39,821 nt of DNA from Magnetococcales bacterium HCHbin5 (GTDB taxonomy: Bacteria; Pseudomonadota; Magnetococcia; Magnetococcales; Magnetaquicoccaceae), in assembly GCA_002753505.1 (NCBI GenBank), contig PEAG01000029.1, positions 1 through 39,821 of the forward strand, given 5' to 3'. Position numbers and translations under genes: made by a program. A model generated the notes under the pieces. That model ran no database searches. It was given only the letters and a program-made list of their open reading frames with translations, and was not told the DNA's origin. Every line of letters starts with the position of its first letter. Within the stretch, counting starts at the first letter, position 1. Of this stretch, positions 17,605 to 26,459 are shown in pieces.

Positions 17605-17829
17605 TTAAAAATCGCCGTCCATCTTGTCCCGCGATTTTCTGGATTCACGCACGATGTGACGAAAAGTTGCCAAGGCGAAGCCGACGATGAACGCCCCCAA
17701 CAAACCCAGAATAACCGGCAACTCCACCGGAGGACCAAACACGGTATCCAGCCGCATCGGATGCATATTTTTCGATGTGAAGATCAGCAGCAGCATCGCA
17801 AACAGCAAAGATAGGACAAGCCTGACCAC
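17605..17829 (-). CDS. mamL: MamL, small magnetosome membrane-remodelling protein
   Basis: Short gene with a GTG start at 17829, supported by GGAG 7 nt upstream. The 74-residue product has two membrane helices (LVLSLLFAMLLLIFTS and VILGLLGAFIVGFALATF). The family's link between them is TVFGPPVELP. A strongly basic C-terminal tail (RHIVRESRKSRDK) ends it. The layout VRLxxSLxF...T(R/V)FGP...basic tail matches MamL, which is needed for magnetosome vesicle formation; its basic tail is thought to bend the membrane. Placed between a MamF-like gene and the PilZ-like gene, upstream of mamM as in other magnetotactic species. Confidence 0.88.
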   Translation of the reverse strand: MVRLVLSLLFAMLLLIFTSKNMHPMRLDTVFGPPVELPVILGLLGAFIVGFALATFRHIVRESRKSRDKMDGDF

Positions 17830-17879
17830 AGATCCTCTCCCGTTCAGTCCTCGGTATAACCACACTCTCCAAACCGCTA

Positions 17880-18203
17880 CTACAAGCGGGTGGCCCAATC
17901 CCCGATCACGGGAAATTTCCAGGCCCGCCCCAACAGAACCGACAACACACCGATAACCGACAACACCAGGCAGGCAATCGAGGAGAGCCGGAAAAACAGC
18001 TGTCCCACCGCCGGCACCAGCAGGGTGTAGATGGCCAGCACCTCCCACATCCACAACACCACCCCCTGACGGGCATGGAACTGGACATAGGAGTCATTAC
18101 GATTCATGACCAGAGGCACCAGACACAACACCCCCAGATAACTCATCACCGCCAGGGTGCGGGCAGATATGCCAACCTCCCGTTGCAACACCGTGTTACT
18201 CAT
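17880..18203 (-). CDS. MamF/MmsF-family magnetosome membrane protein (second paralogue)
   Basis: Start ATG with AGGAGAG upstream. The 107-residue protein has three hydrophobic helices, LAVMSYLGVLCLVPLVM, VVLWMWEVLAIYTLLV and SIACLVLSVIGVLSVLL. It carries the family motif YVQFHARQG and the ending RAWKFPVIG. It sits between mamK and mamL, inside the main operon. Its closest relative in the window by eye is the first paralogue (4209), which shares MSYLGVLCL and GVLSVxLxRxW. Expected to act in the magnetosome membrane and influence crystal size. Confidence 0.9.
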   Translation of the reverse strand: MSNTVLQREVGISARTLAVMSYLGVLCLVPLVMNRNDSYVQFHARQGVVLWMWEVLAIYTLLVPAVGQLFFRLSSIACLVLSVIGVLSVLLGRAWKFPVIGDWATRL

Positions 18204-18254
18204 CCAACTCTCCTCTCACCAATTTCAGCAGGGAACGATGACCGACAAAACAGC

Positions 18255-19292
18255 CTAACCACCCACCATCTCACCAATCTGACCCCAATATTCCGGTGGC
18301 AGTTCCATGGCCAGCTTTAACGCCCCATGGGCCCCGCTATAGTCGGGGTCGGCCACCATGGTCACATGGACGTTGCCATACTCTTTCAGATGGTGTTCAA
18401 TCATGGCCCCCAAGCCGCGAATCCGCGAGCCTCCCCCTGCCAGTACAATATTGGCCAACGCTTCGGCCTGACACTCCGGCGAATAGACCAGAATCAGCTT
18501 TTTGATGTTTTCCACAATATCCGGCACAATCGTCTCGCAGGTGACCCGGATGGCCTCGGTGATGTCCAGATCCACCGGCTTGCCATTCACCCGCAGCGGA
18601 ACAACCACCTCCTCCTGGGGCGTCCCGACAAAGGCGTGCCGCTCCTTCAGCATCCGCGCCAAGTGCTGATCAATCTGGACCCCGGAATAGGCATCTCGAA
18701 TGGCCGTCTCCAGCAGTTGATCGATATAGTTGCCCCCCTTCAGAATGCTGAGCTGATTTTCAGGCTTGGGGATGGCTCCCTTCATGGCGCAAATGTCAAT
18801 GGTACCCGCCCCCACATCCACCACCATGGTGTTGATCAACTTGGAAAGGCCATAGGCCACCATGAACGGCTCGGAAACCGCCATGCAAACATCCATCAGC
18901 CCTTCGGTAATCTTTAACAGTTGCCCCTTGTTGGCCACCGAGGCGCGGGCCGGTACGCCGATAATGCCGCAAATCCGATCCCCCGCTTTCGGCTCAGCCA
19001 TGGCAATGACATGCCGCAACAGCTCCCGGGCCGCATCCAGATCCTTTTCGCTGGCCTCCTTGATCACCCCGTCCTCCAGGGGATAATAGAGATCCAGAAA
19101 GGAACGCTTCTCAATGGCTTCATCCCCCACCACCTGGGTGCGGTTAAGCAATTTAACCCCAATAATATCCCTTGGATAACCCACAACCGTGTGCATGATC
19201 CCCTTGGCTTTGCGGTTGCTCATGACCGCCGTCCTGGCTGTGCCAAAATCAATCCCCAACAACAAAGCCCGTTCATTCCTCTGGTTCGTCAT
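18255..19292 (-). CDS. mamK: MamK, actin-like filament of the magnetosome chain
   Basis: The second of two adjacent ATGs (19292) has the better spacing to GGGAGG; 19295 is the alternative. The 345-residue protein has the actin/MreB nucleotide-binding motifs. Phosphate 1 is LLGIDFGTARTAVMS, phosphate 2 is VVDVGAGTIDICA, and the adenosine motif is VLAGGGSRIRGLG. MamK forms dynamic filaments that align and position magnetosomes. Its partner MamJ normally lies next door, which supports the MamJ-like call for the large gene upstream. The length is typical for MamK. Confidence 0.96.
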   Translation of the reverse strand: MTNQRNERALLLGIDFGTARTAVMSNRKAKGIMHTVVGYPRDIIGVKLLNRTQVVGDEAIEKRSFLDLYYPLEDGVIKEASEKDLDAARELLRHVIAMAEPKAGDRICGIIGVPARASVANKGQLLKITEGLMDVCMAVSEPFMVAYGLSKLINTMVVDVGAGTIDICAMKGAIPKPENQLSILKGGNYIDQLLETAIRDAYSGVQIDQHLARMLKERHAFVGTPQEEVVVPLRVNGKPVDLDITEAIRVTCETIVPDIVENIKKLILVYSPECQAEALANIVLAGGGSRIRGLGAMIEHHLKEYGNVHVTMVADPDYSGAHGALKLAMELPPEYWGQIGEMVGG

Positions 19293-19360
19293 CATTGCCT
19301 CCCACTTCGGACCAAAAATTCCGCTTATCGGATTAATAACCTGGTTTTTCTCACATACGA

Positions 19361-22210
19361 TCAGCCGCGCCTGGGCAGTCGACGACCGACCACCGAACCA
19401 ACCGCATCACCCAACGCATTGGAGATGCCACTGAACATTCTTTCCACCGGTACCACCACCCGCTCCGGCCGCACCACCGCAACCGGCGGCGGCAACGTTT
19501 TCACCGATACCGCCGCCGGCACGCTGGCCGCTTCCACACGGGGCGACTGCACCGCCCGGCGCACCGCATTGGCCGACTCTGCCGCCAGAACGGCCGACTC
19601 CCGCACCACATTGGCCGATTCGCTGGCCAGGCGGGCCGACTCACGAATGGCCGCCAACAGTGCCATCTCTGCCGCCGTCACCTCCGACAGCTCCAACCCG
19701 GCCGGCTTGGACGGTGTTGGAATCGCCGGTGCAGCCGCCGGTTCCAGCGACGGTTCACGCGCTGGCACCGTCGCCACCCGGGCTCCACGCACCTCCACCC
19801 GCACCCCCGCCGGTGAAGGAACAGCCGGTCTCGGTGCCCCGGTCGGCCTCGGTGCCGTCACGGGACGCACCTCCTCTGCCTTGGGAGGCAGCTTGCTGGC
19901 TTTGACCTCCACCTTGAGGGCAGGCTTCGCCGGCGGCCGTGCCACCGCGACAGACTCCCGACCGGTATCACCCGGAGGCAGCTGCTCCCGGTTCCAGGGA
20001 TTATCTTCCAGTACATAAGTGACAGGTGCCGTCGAGGCCTGCTCCGCGCGCGCCCTGACTAGGCTGATGAGTTGCCCCAACTCAAAAGGTTCCACCCGCT
20101 CAGCCCGCGGCAACAGCCCCGCATCCACGGTTGTCAAGCTGGCAATCCCCTCCGCCTCCCCGACAAACGGCGGCACCAGCGGCGGTGCAACCGCCACACG
20201 CGGCCGAACCACCTCGCGTTGCACCACCGGCTCTGCCTGCGGCCTCGGGCTCTGTTGGCTCCGTTCCTGGTTGACGACGGATCCCGGTTGTGGCCCAGAC
20301 GCCCAGGGATTCACCCCCCAATCCCGTTGCAACTGCCCGTGGGCGGTGGCCTCTTCCAAACCCTCCCTCTCCGCCGCAACAGTGGTCCGCTGCTCCCGCA
20401 GCACCCGTTTTACACGGTCCATGTCAAAGGGTTCCACACCTTCCAACACGGGCACCTCCTCCACCGCTTCCACTACCGCCTCAGCCACCTCGGCCGCATC
20501 GGTCTGCCATACCGGGATGGTCGACAGCTCCTCTGCCGTTTCAACCGCCACCCAGGGAATGGGTGCATCCGGGGCAATCCCCTGCCCCTGCACAGCTCTC
20601 TTCTCTGCTGCCGCCGTTGCCGCAGCCAGCAGAGCCGCCGACACCATGGCAGGCTCAAGCTGCGCCTCTTCCTGTGCCTCCGGCAACTCCGCAGCAGCAA
20701 CCTCCTCCGCATGTGCCTCCAGCAGCTCAGGAACCGCCTCCTCCCGCGCAGTTGCCGCCTCGACAGCGGTCTCCGACCCCACCGGCAGCTCCTGCAGCTG
20801 CTCAGCCGACTCCTCGCTCTCCTCTTCCGCCTCGGCCGCCGCCTGGGCAAACAGGGAGACCAGCGTCGCCGGGGAAAAGCGGGTTTCCGGTACCACTCCT
20901 GTCACCGACTTGACCGTTTCCGTCACCGGCTTGACAACCTCGGCCTCAACCGCCGGCTTGGGAGGAAAGGTCAGGCGAACAATGATCTCCTCGCCCAGGT
21001 TTTCGCTTTTCCTGAACACATCCCGCCGGGCCTGTCCCTCCGTGATCAGTGCCACATGTTGCAGGTCGAAGGGCTCCACATCATCCACCCTGCCCAGGGG
21101 ACGGCCAAAACCGGCACGGCTGCCACTTTGCTCGACCGTATCGGAATTCCGCAACACCGGATCCACTGCGTCGTCAGCCCTCTCCGGCAACCAGGGATTG
21201 GAGCGGCGACGGGCCTGCGAAGCCGCCCGCAGAGGCACCGCATCCGCCCAGGAGGGAAACGCCATCGAGGCCGGGGAGACCACATCCAACTCGGCAACCG
21301 CCAGCTCCGCTTCCGGCTCCGGCAGCGGCTCCGACAAAACAACCTCGTCACCCTCATCCCACCCGGCAACCGCCGCCAGCACCGGGGTCTCCGGCAGCGG
21401 CTCCGCCGGGGCCGGACCCAGAAACTCGGCTGCAAAACGGGGCAAACCGCTCGGACGCGCAAACAGACCCGGTTGCCGCACCGCCCGCTCCATGGCCCCC
21501 TCCGCCACAGCCCCGACCAGAGCCGGATGCACAACAGGCTGGGCATCCTCCACCGCTTCCAGGCCAGTGGCCTCCTGCTCCAGCCACCCCTGCCCAGGCA
21601 TGGCACGGGAAAATTCGATCACTCTTTCAAAATCAGCTCGCCTGGTCATCTTTTTTCTCGCCCAATCCGGTTGTTTCTCCACCCCAACCCCGCTCCAAAC
21701 TGCACGATGCGCATCCACAACGGCCGCCCCATCTGCAGAATCGTCCGCCGCTGCCGGGGTGAGATCGCCCGGGGGGGCACCCATCCTGTCCGGACCGGTC
21801 TCCACTGCCACCACCGCCGCTTCTGCCACCAGCAGATCGCCGCGCGTGTCCGGCAAAGGAAGCGCAGGCTCAACCGCCACGGACATACCCGGCACAGAGG
21901 CCTCTGTGCGCAGCGAATCCGCCGACTCCTCCAACTTTTCTATCTCTTCCCCTGTCAAGTCAAACATAAGGGCCAGCTCAACGAGACCCGCTTCGCTCTC
22001 GGTCGCCGCGCCTGCCTCGGCCGCCTTACTGTCGCTCTCCTCCAACTTTTCTATCTCTTCCCCTGTCAAGTCAAACATAAGGGCCAGCTCAACGAGACCC
22101 GCTTCGCTCTCGGTCGCCGCGCCTGCCTCGGCCGCCTTACTGTCGCTCTCCTCCAACGTTCTCTCCTCATCATGCGCTTGTGAAGAAATCGGTCGTGACC
22201 TGCAACTCAA
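19361..22210 (-). CDS. Large acidic, repetitive MamJ-like protein (by position and composition)
   Basis: The 949-residue product lies between mamE and mamK, the place of mamJ, and is Ala/Glu/Pro/Val-rich and acidic like MamJ, but about twice its usual length and without sequence identity I can confirm. The first codon is TTG at 22210; a second TTG at 22156 has a better GAGGAG upstream. The N-terminus holds two 37-residue tandem repeats (LEESDSKAAEAGA..., 21931-22152). Three VEPF(D/E) units follow (about 21053-21082, 20416-20439, 20069-20095), each near an Asn-Pro-Trp (about 21191, 20303, 19993). A C-terminal Ala/Ser/Glu amphipathic helix contains RESARLASESANVVRESAV. MamJ tethers magnetosomes to MamK; the same role is inferred. 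Confidence 0.7.
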   Translation of the reverse strand: MSCRSRPISSQAHDEERTLEESDSKAAEAGAATESEAGLVELALMFDLTGEEIEKLEESDSKAAEAGAATESEAGLVELALMFDLTGEEIEKLEESADSLRTEASVPGMSVAVEPALPLPDTRGDLLVAEAAVVAVETGPDRMGAPPGDLTPAAADDSADGAAVVDAHRAVWSGVGVEKQPDWARKKMTRRADFERVIEFSRAMPGQGWLEQEATGLEAVEDAQPVVHPALVGAVAEGAMERAVRQPGLFARPSGLPRFAAEFLGPAPAEPLPETPVLAAVAGWDEGDEVVLSEPLPEPEAELAVAELDVVSPASMAFPSWADAVPLRAASQARRRSNPWLPERADDAVDPVLRNSDTVEQSGSRAGFGRPLGRVDDVEPFDLQHVALITEGQARRDVFRKSENLGEEIIVRLTFPPKPAVEAEVVKPVTETVKSVTGVVPETRFSPATLVSLFAQAAAEAEEESEESAEQLQELPVGSETAVEAATAREEAVPELLEAHAEEVAAAELPEAQEEAQLEPAMVSAALLAAATAAAEKRAVQGQGIAPDAPIPWVAVETAEELSTIPVWQTDAAEVAEAVVEAVEEVPVLEGVEPFDMDRVKRVLREQRTTVAAEREGLEEATAHGQLQRDWGVNPWASGPQPGSVVNQERSQQSPRPQAEPVVQREVVRPRVAVAPPLVPPFVGEAEGIASLTTVDAGLLPRAERVEPFELGQLISLVRARAEQASTAPVTYVLEDNPWNREQLPPGDTGRESVAVARPPAKPALKVEVKASKLPPKAEEVRPVTAPRPTGAPRPAVPSPAGVRVEVRGARVATVPAREPSLEPAAAPAIPTPSKPAGLELSEVTAAEMALLAAIRESARLASESANVVRESAVLAAESANAVRRAVQSPRVEAASVPAAVSVKTLPPPVAVVRPERVVVPVERMFSGISNALGDAVGSVVGRRLPRRG
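21931..22152 (-). repeat. 111-bp exact tandem duplication inside the MamJ-like gene
   Basis: Two copies with period 111 (21931-22041 and 22042-22152) plus the first few bases of a third at 22153. The period is a multiple of three, so the frame is kept and encodes two identical 37-residue blocks with LEESDSK, GLVELALMFDLTG and EEIEK. I see no difference between the copies, so the duplication is recent or kept identical by conversion. Confidence 0.9.
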
Positions 22211-22255
22211 ATGGACAGATACCGCTCGATGTCCAAGCTGTTTTCGCCAGGCTCC

Positions 22256-24433
22256 CTACTGCAAGGTCGCAAACATGCGGCTGTTATTGCGCTCCACTTC
22301 CAGCAGAATGGTTTGTTGCTTGCCCGCAGCGGTAATGGCCTGATCCAATGCCGCTGCCGATGGGACCATCTGGTTGTTGATGGCCACCACGATGTCACCC
22401 ACCTGAATACCCGCCAATTCCGCCGCCGTGCCCGGATCCAGATCCGCGACGACCGCTCCAAACTTGTTCAACAGGCTGGGATCCTTCTGCTTCATCGCCG
22501 CCGTGATGGGATTCAGTTCCAGCCCCATCCACTCAAATTCTGTCTTGACCGGAGGCGCGGCTGCGGCGGGCGCGTTCGCGGTAGCCCCGGCAAACGGCTG
22601 TTGGCCCTTCTCGCCCGGCATGGGCAGGGCCTGGGTCATCATCGGGTCGGTCGCTGTCTGCGGCACCACCATGGCCACCGGCTGGACCCCCGTCGCCCCC
22701 TCCACCCCACCCGCTGCGTTGATGGTCGCCGACAGACTGAGCCGCTCACCCTCCCGTATCACGGCAAAGCGGACCGACTGTCCGGGTCGCAAACCCGCCA
22801 GCATATCGCTGAGATCCTGGGGCGATTTCAGCCAGCGGCCGTTGAGCTTGAAGAGAATATCGTTTGCCCGCAAACCCGCCTGCATGCCAAAGGAGCCTGG
22901 CATGACGCTGCGCACCCATACTCCATCGGGATAAGGGGAACGAAGCTGGCGTGCCATAGTCGGCTCCAGAGCCACCACATCCAACCCCCCATTGGCTGCC
23001 CCGACCGCCCCCGGTGGCTGGGCGGGCATCGCCGCCGGAATGCCGACTGCACCGCCGGGAGAAAAGCTGTAGTTCATGCCACCCCGGCCCTGATAGCCCG
23101 GACGAAAGGCCGCCATCGCACCGTTGGCGGCATTGGCGGCCCCCGGGGTCGGTGTGGCGGGCAAAATTTGATGGCAGGAGGTGCAGGGGCCCCGATCCTC
23201 GTGCGGCATCACCGCATTGGCCGCAATCGGCGGAGCGGTCGGCATCTGGGCCGCCACCGGCGTCATGCCGCTCCCTGCGGCGGCGTTGCCGGCCAGCGGG
23301 GGCTGCAAGATGGTGTGGCAGGAGTCGCACGGACCCCGATCCTCATGGGGCATCACCGCGTTGGCATAGATGGGCGGGGCTCCTCCCTGCGCCACCCCCA
23401 TGGCGGCGGCCGGTACCGCCTTGGCCGCCGGCAACGGCACCACCTCTTCGATAAACTCCCGCGCCCGCTCGATGGGCACTGCAAAACCGATCCCGGCAAA
23501 GGCCCCCGTCGTGGTGTAGATGGCGGTGTTGACACCGATCACCATCCCCTTGCCATCCACCAGCGGCCCGCCGGAGTTGCCCCGATTGATGGCGGCATCG
23601 GTCTGCAACAGATCCTTGTGGACAATCCCTTCGATGGTGATCGCATTGCGCTTGCCGGAGATGATCCCCTGGCTGACGGTTTGATCCAGCCCGAACGGCG
23701 AGCCGATGGCGATCACCGGATCGCCAATCATGGCCTGTTTGCTGTTGCCCAGCGGTGCCGGCTTGAGCGGTCGCATCGGGTCCACCTTCAGCAGGGCCAG
23801 CTCACGCTTGGCGTTCAGACTCACCACCTCCGCATGATAGCGCATGGTCGAGCCATTTTTTTCAAAAACGGTGACATAGACCTCCTGGGACTGCTCCACC
23901 ACATGGTGGTTGGTCAATACATAGCCATCTGCAGTGACCACGATACCGGAGCCGATGCTCTCGAAAGAGGCCCCGGAAAAGGGTTGGGCAAACCGCAGCC
24001 CGTTATCCGCCGTTGCAGGCGGTGGTGGGGTGGCAGCCGCTGCCGCCCCACCCGCCTGAGCGGCCGGAGCAGCCGCCCCTGCCCCCCCCGGGGCACGGGT
24101 GGCACTGACATTGACCACACTGGGCATCAACCGCCGGGTGATCTGGCTGAAGCCCCCTTTGGGCACCGCCGATACCGCCGCAACCGTCTGCACCTGGGGC
24201 TGTGGCGCACCGCCCCACAGGGCGGCCGGAACCCCTTGCGCCGGCGCAGCCGACGCCGCAACGGGCAACAGCGGCGGCGACTCACCGGTGATGGTGGCAT
24301 TCAATCCAACCCCTTTCAGGTAATACTGGGTATACCAGTAGCTGCCGATCAGGATAAACAGCGCGACAATACCCACCAGGTAGAGGTATTTTCGGAGATC
24401 CTTCCCGCAATAGAGCTTATCTTTTGGACTCAT
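22256..24433 (-). CDS. mamE: MamE, magnetosome HtrA-like protease with two magnetochrome and two PDZ domains
   Basis: The start at 24433 (MSPKDKLYCGKDLRKYLYL) is chosen because CGKDL-(R/K)-(K/R)-YL is the conserved MamE N-terminus; a TTG at 24460 gives a longer form. The 725-residue protein has a membrane helix (about 17-36), a Pro/Ala linker, and a trypsin-like domain with His in VLTNHHVVEQ and Ser in NRGNSGGPLVDG. At the usual Asp position the sequence is RELALLK (Glu; 23801-23803). Two magnetochrome motifs follow (CDSCH 23315-23329; CTSCH 23171-23185), each after MPHEDRGPC, and then two PDZ domains (PYPDGVWVRSVMPGSFG; GAVVADLDPGTAAELAG). MamE processes other Mam proteins and helps localise them and mature crystals. 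Confidence 0.95.
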   Translation of the reverse strand: MSPKDKLYCGKDLRKYLYLVGIVALFILIGSYWYTQYYLKGVGLNATITGESPPLLPVAASAAPAQGVPAALWGGAPQPQVQTVAAVSAVPKGGFSQITRRLMPSVVNVSATRAPGGAGAAAPAAQAGGAAAAATPPPPATADNGLRFAQPFSGASFESIGSGIVVTADGYVLTNHHVVEQSQEVYVTVFEKNGSTMRYHAEVVSLNAKRELALLKVDPMRPLKPAPLGNSKQAMIGDPVIAIGSPFGLDQTVSQGIISGKRNAITIEGIVHKDLLQTDAAINRGNSGGPLVDGKGMVIGVNTAIYTTTGAFAGIGFAVPIERAREFIEEVVPLPAAKAVPAAAMGVAQGGAPPIYANAVMPHEDRGPCDSCHTILQPPLAGNAAAGSGMTPVAAQMPTAPPIAANAVMPHEDRGPCTSCHQILPATPTPGAANAANGAMAAFRPGYQGRGGMNYSFSPGGAVGIPAAMPAQPPGAVGAANGGLDVVALEPTMARQLRSPYPDGVWVRSVMPGSFGMQAGLRANDILFKLNGRWLKSPQDLSDMLAGLRPGQSVRFAVIREGERLSLSATINAAGGVEGATGVQPVAMVVPQTATDPMMTQALPMPGEKGQQPFAGATANAPAAAAPPVKTEFEWMGLELNPITAAMKQKDPSLLNKFGAVVADLDPGTAAELAGIQVGDIVVAINNQMVPSAAALDQAITAAGKQQTILLEVERNNSRMFATLQ

Positions 24434-24475
24434 TCTGATCCACTCTTGAGCTTGACCCAACGCAATTGACAGGTA

Positions 24476-24718
24476 TTAAACGGTATCCTGTTTCAAGACA
24501 TCCCCATCGGCATCGTCCAGCTCGGCCGATGCCAGGACCGCCTCCACCTCGCTGTTTTCCCGCATTTTGGTTATTCCTGCCCCCAATGCCACCGGGCCGA
24601 TCAGGATCAACAGCAGCGGTACAACGCCCCGCAACACCTCCACCACAGACCACCACCAGGTAGAGAGCCCCCACAACCCCAGCGCAATGGCCACCAGACC
24701 GAACACAATACTCGCCAT
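24476..24718 (-). CDS. mamI: MamI, small magnetosome membrane protein
   Basis: I chose the ATG at 24718 (MASIVFGLVAIALGLWGLS); an in-frame TTG at 24739 gives a longer form. The 80-residue product has two membrane helices joined by the family motif TWWWSVVEVLRGVVPLLLI, and an acidic tail (RENSEVEAVLASAELDDADG). MamI is required for magnetosome membrane formation and nucleation of magnetite in model species. It is 43 bp ahead of mamE and 50 bp after mamH, the conserved mamH-I-E order. Confidence 0.92.
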   Translation of the reverse strand: MASIVFGLVAIALGLWGLSTWWWSVVEVLRGVVPLLLILIGPVALGAGITKMRENSEVEAVLASAELDDADGDVLKQDTV

Positions 24719-24768
24719 GACATTCTCTCTCCCGCCCAATCAGTCAAACAAAAACAGGCAACCAACAC

Positions 24769-26076
24769 TCACTCCCCATTCAGGGCCAATCGATCGGCAC
24801 CCTGGTCGGGTTTTGACTTGAGAATGAGCAAACCATAGAACATGATAATAAAATTGGCAATCCCGGTAAAAACGAAGGGCGCGCTGGGCCCCAGCCAGTC
24901 AAACAGCAGCCCGCCCACCTGCAGAAAAAAAATGATGCCCAGGCAGCCCACCGTGTTGAAAACACCCAACACGGAGCCCCGCATGGCCAACGGTGCCAGA
25001 TCCATGACCACCACCTGGGGGGCCAGCAGACATCCGGCCTGCCCCACTCCGACCAAAAGGGCGGGCAGAAAGACCCACCCTCCCAGGGGATTGACAATCA
25101 ATCCCATGCCAGCAAAACCTGCGCCAGAGAGAAACATGCCGAGTACCATGACCGGCACCCGACCCAGGCGCACGATCAACTCCCCCCACAGGTTGATGGT
25201 CAACAACACCATCAAGCCGATAAAGCCGATGACCACCCCGGCCCGTCCGGCGGCCTCCGCGTGATCGATCCCCAACACGTCGGCGAAGTAGATGGCCCAG
25301 GTCATCAGGAACAGGCCGATGATGACCATGTCGTTGCGGGAGGAGAAGGCCGAAAAAAAGCTGAGGCGCAAGGCATCTTCCTGCCGGATCAGTTGCAGGA
25401 TGGCTTTGAAGGGGGTTCGGTCCGGTGCAACCCGTGGGGCCACGTCGACCAGAAAATGTTTGGCGATCCAACCGCCGGCGAAGGCGATCCCGGCCATCAG
25501 CAGCATGGCGAGCACCACACCGGCCTGCTGGGGAATCTGCACCAGCACGGTGTAGACCAGCGTCGCCCCGAAGGCCATCATGAAGCCGGCTTTGGCCAAC
25601 AGTCGGGGCCGCAGGTCGTGGGCGGCCTGGCTGTTGTGGGCGGCCGCAGCGGGGCTGCCATCGGCAAAGTCCCCGGCCAGGGCCGCAATTTGCGGCCAGA
25701 CGGCGGTCGTGCCCAGGGACATAGTGGAGCGCAACAGATAGACGAAGGTCAGGCCGCCGATACCTGTCACCAGGCCCAATTCCAGACTGAAGGGGAGCAG
25801 CAGGGCGGAAAAGGCGGCCAACAGGAAGCCATAGTAGACCACCGGGATGCGCCCCATTTTGTCGGACAGATAGCCCAGATAACCCACCGACAGCAGATCC
25901 ACCAACTCGGTGATCACCTGGATGTTGGCGTTGACAAAGCCGGCGTTGTCCCGCGCCAGCCCCAACACCTTGCGCAGATAGAGCGGCTGAAACGCCAGGG
26001 CCATGGTCATGAAGATCATGGAGATGGCTGCCAGCAGATAGAGGGTATTGTGGTGTCGAACTTCTACCTGTTTCAC
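24769..26076 (-). CDS. mamH: MamH, major facilitator superfamily transporter
   Basis: A GTG start overlaps the stop of the preceding MamF-like gene by three bases (GTGA), implying coupled translation. The 435-residue protein has twelve predicted helices in the major facilitator fold, with AFQPLYLRKVLGL near the N-terminus and the loop motif GYLGYLSDKMGRIPV between helices 2 and 3 (family GxLaDrxGRrxxl). MamH is one of the major facilitator transporters of magnetosome islands, linked to iron uptake into the vesicle. It opens the conserved mamH-I-E block. Confidence 0.92.
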   Translation of the reverse strand: MKQVEVRHHNTLYLLAAISMIFMTMALAFQPLYLRKVLGLARDNAGFVNANIQVITELVDLLSVGYLGYLSDKMGRIPVVYYGFLLAAFSALLLPFSLELGLVTGIGGLTFVYLLRSTMSLGTTAVWPQIAALAGDFADGSPAAAAHNSQAAHDLRPRLLAKAGFMMAFGATLVYTVLVQIPQQAGVVLAMLLMAGIAFAGGWIAKHFLVDVAPRVAPDRTPFKAILQLIRQEDALRLSFFSAFSSRNDMVIIGLFLMTWAIYFADVLGIDHAEAAGRAGVVIGFIGLMVLLTINLWGELIVRLGRVPVMVLGMFLSGAGFAGMGLIVNPLGGWVFLPALLVGVGQAGCLLAPQVVVMDLAPLAMRGSVLGVFNTVGCLGIIFFLQVGGLLFDWLGPSAPFVFTGIANFIIMFYGLLILKSKPDQGADRLALNGE

Positions 26077-26396
26077 AGTTTTTCCGCCAACACAGCTATC
26101 ACCGGTAACCGCCAGTTTCGGTTCAGGAACACGGCAACGAGGCCGATCAGGCTGTAGAGTCCGATCACCCCCATGGAAAAGGTCAGGAAAAAGCCGCCGA
26201 TCTCACCCAGGGTAAGGGCAAAGATGGAGAGCAGTGTCCAGGCCCACAAAATCAACCCCTGGCGGGCATGAAAACGGATAAACTCGTTGTTCTCGCCAAA
26301 CACCAGTGGAAACAGACAAAGGATGGCCAGGTAGCTCATCGCGGCCAGCAGGCGCGTTTTGCGCGTCTCCGGCATTTGCAATACATAGTCGGCCAT
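26073..26396 (-). CDS. MamF/MmsF-family magnetosome membrane protein (third paralogue)
   Basis: The 107-residue product has GAGGT 7 nt before the ATG. It carries the family helix AAMSYLAILCLFPLVF, the motif FIRFHARQGLILWAW, a third helix (GLYSLIGLVAVFL) and the ending RNWRLPVI. It is the first gene of the main mam operon and overlaps mamH. It differs from the other two paralogues mainly in the middle (GEIGGFFLTFSMGVIG). Expected to be a crystal-size factor in the magnetosome membrane. Confidence 0.88.
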   Translation of the reverse strand: MADYVLQMPETRKTRLLAAMSYLAILCLFPLVFGENNEFIRFHARQGLILWAWTLLSIFALTLGEIGGFFLTFSMGVIGLYSLIGLVAVFLNRNWRLPVIAVLAEKL

Positions 26397-26459
26397 ATCG
26401 CTACCTCATCGACACCAGGAAATATATTTCATCACCGTTCCCCTGCATCTCTTTTAGAC

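Noticed and set aside
22211-24469. A 752-codon open frame on the plus strand opposite mamE (also long plus-strand frames opposite the MamJ-like gene and mamO)
   Set aside because: GC-rich genes give long antisense frames; the composition is His/Arg/Pro-rich without domains, and the minus-strand genes have clear family motifs.
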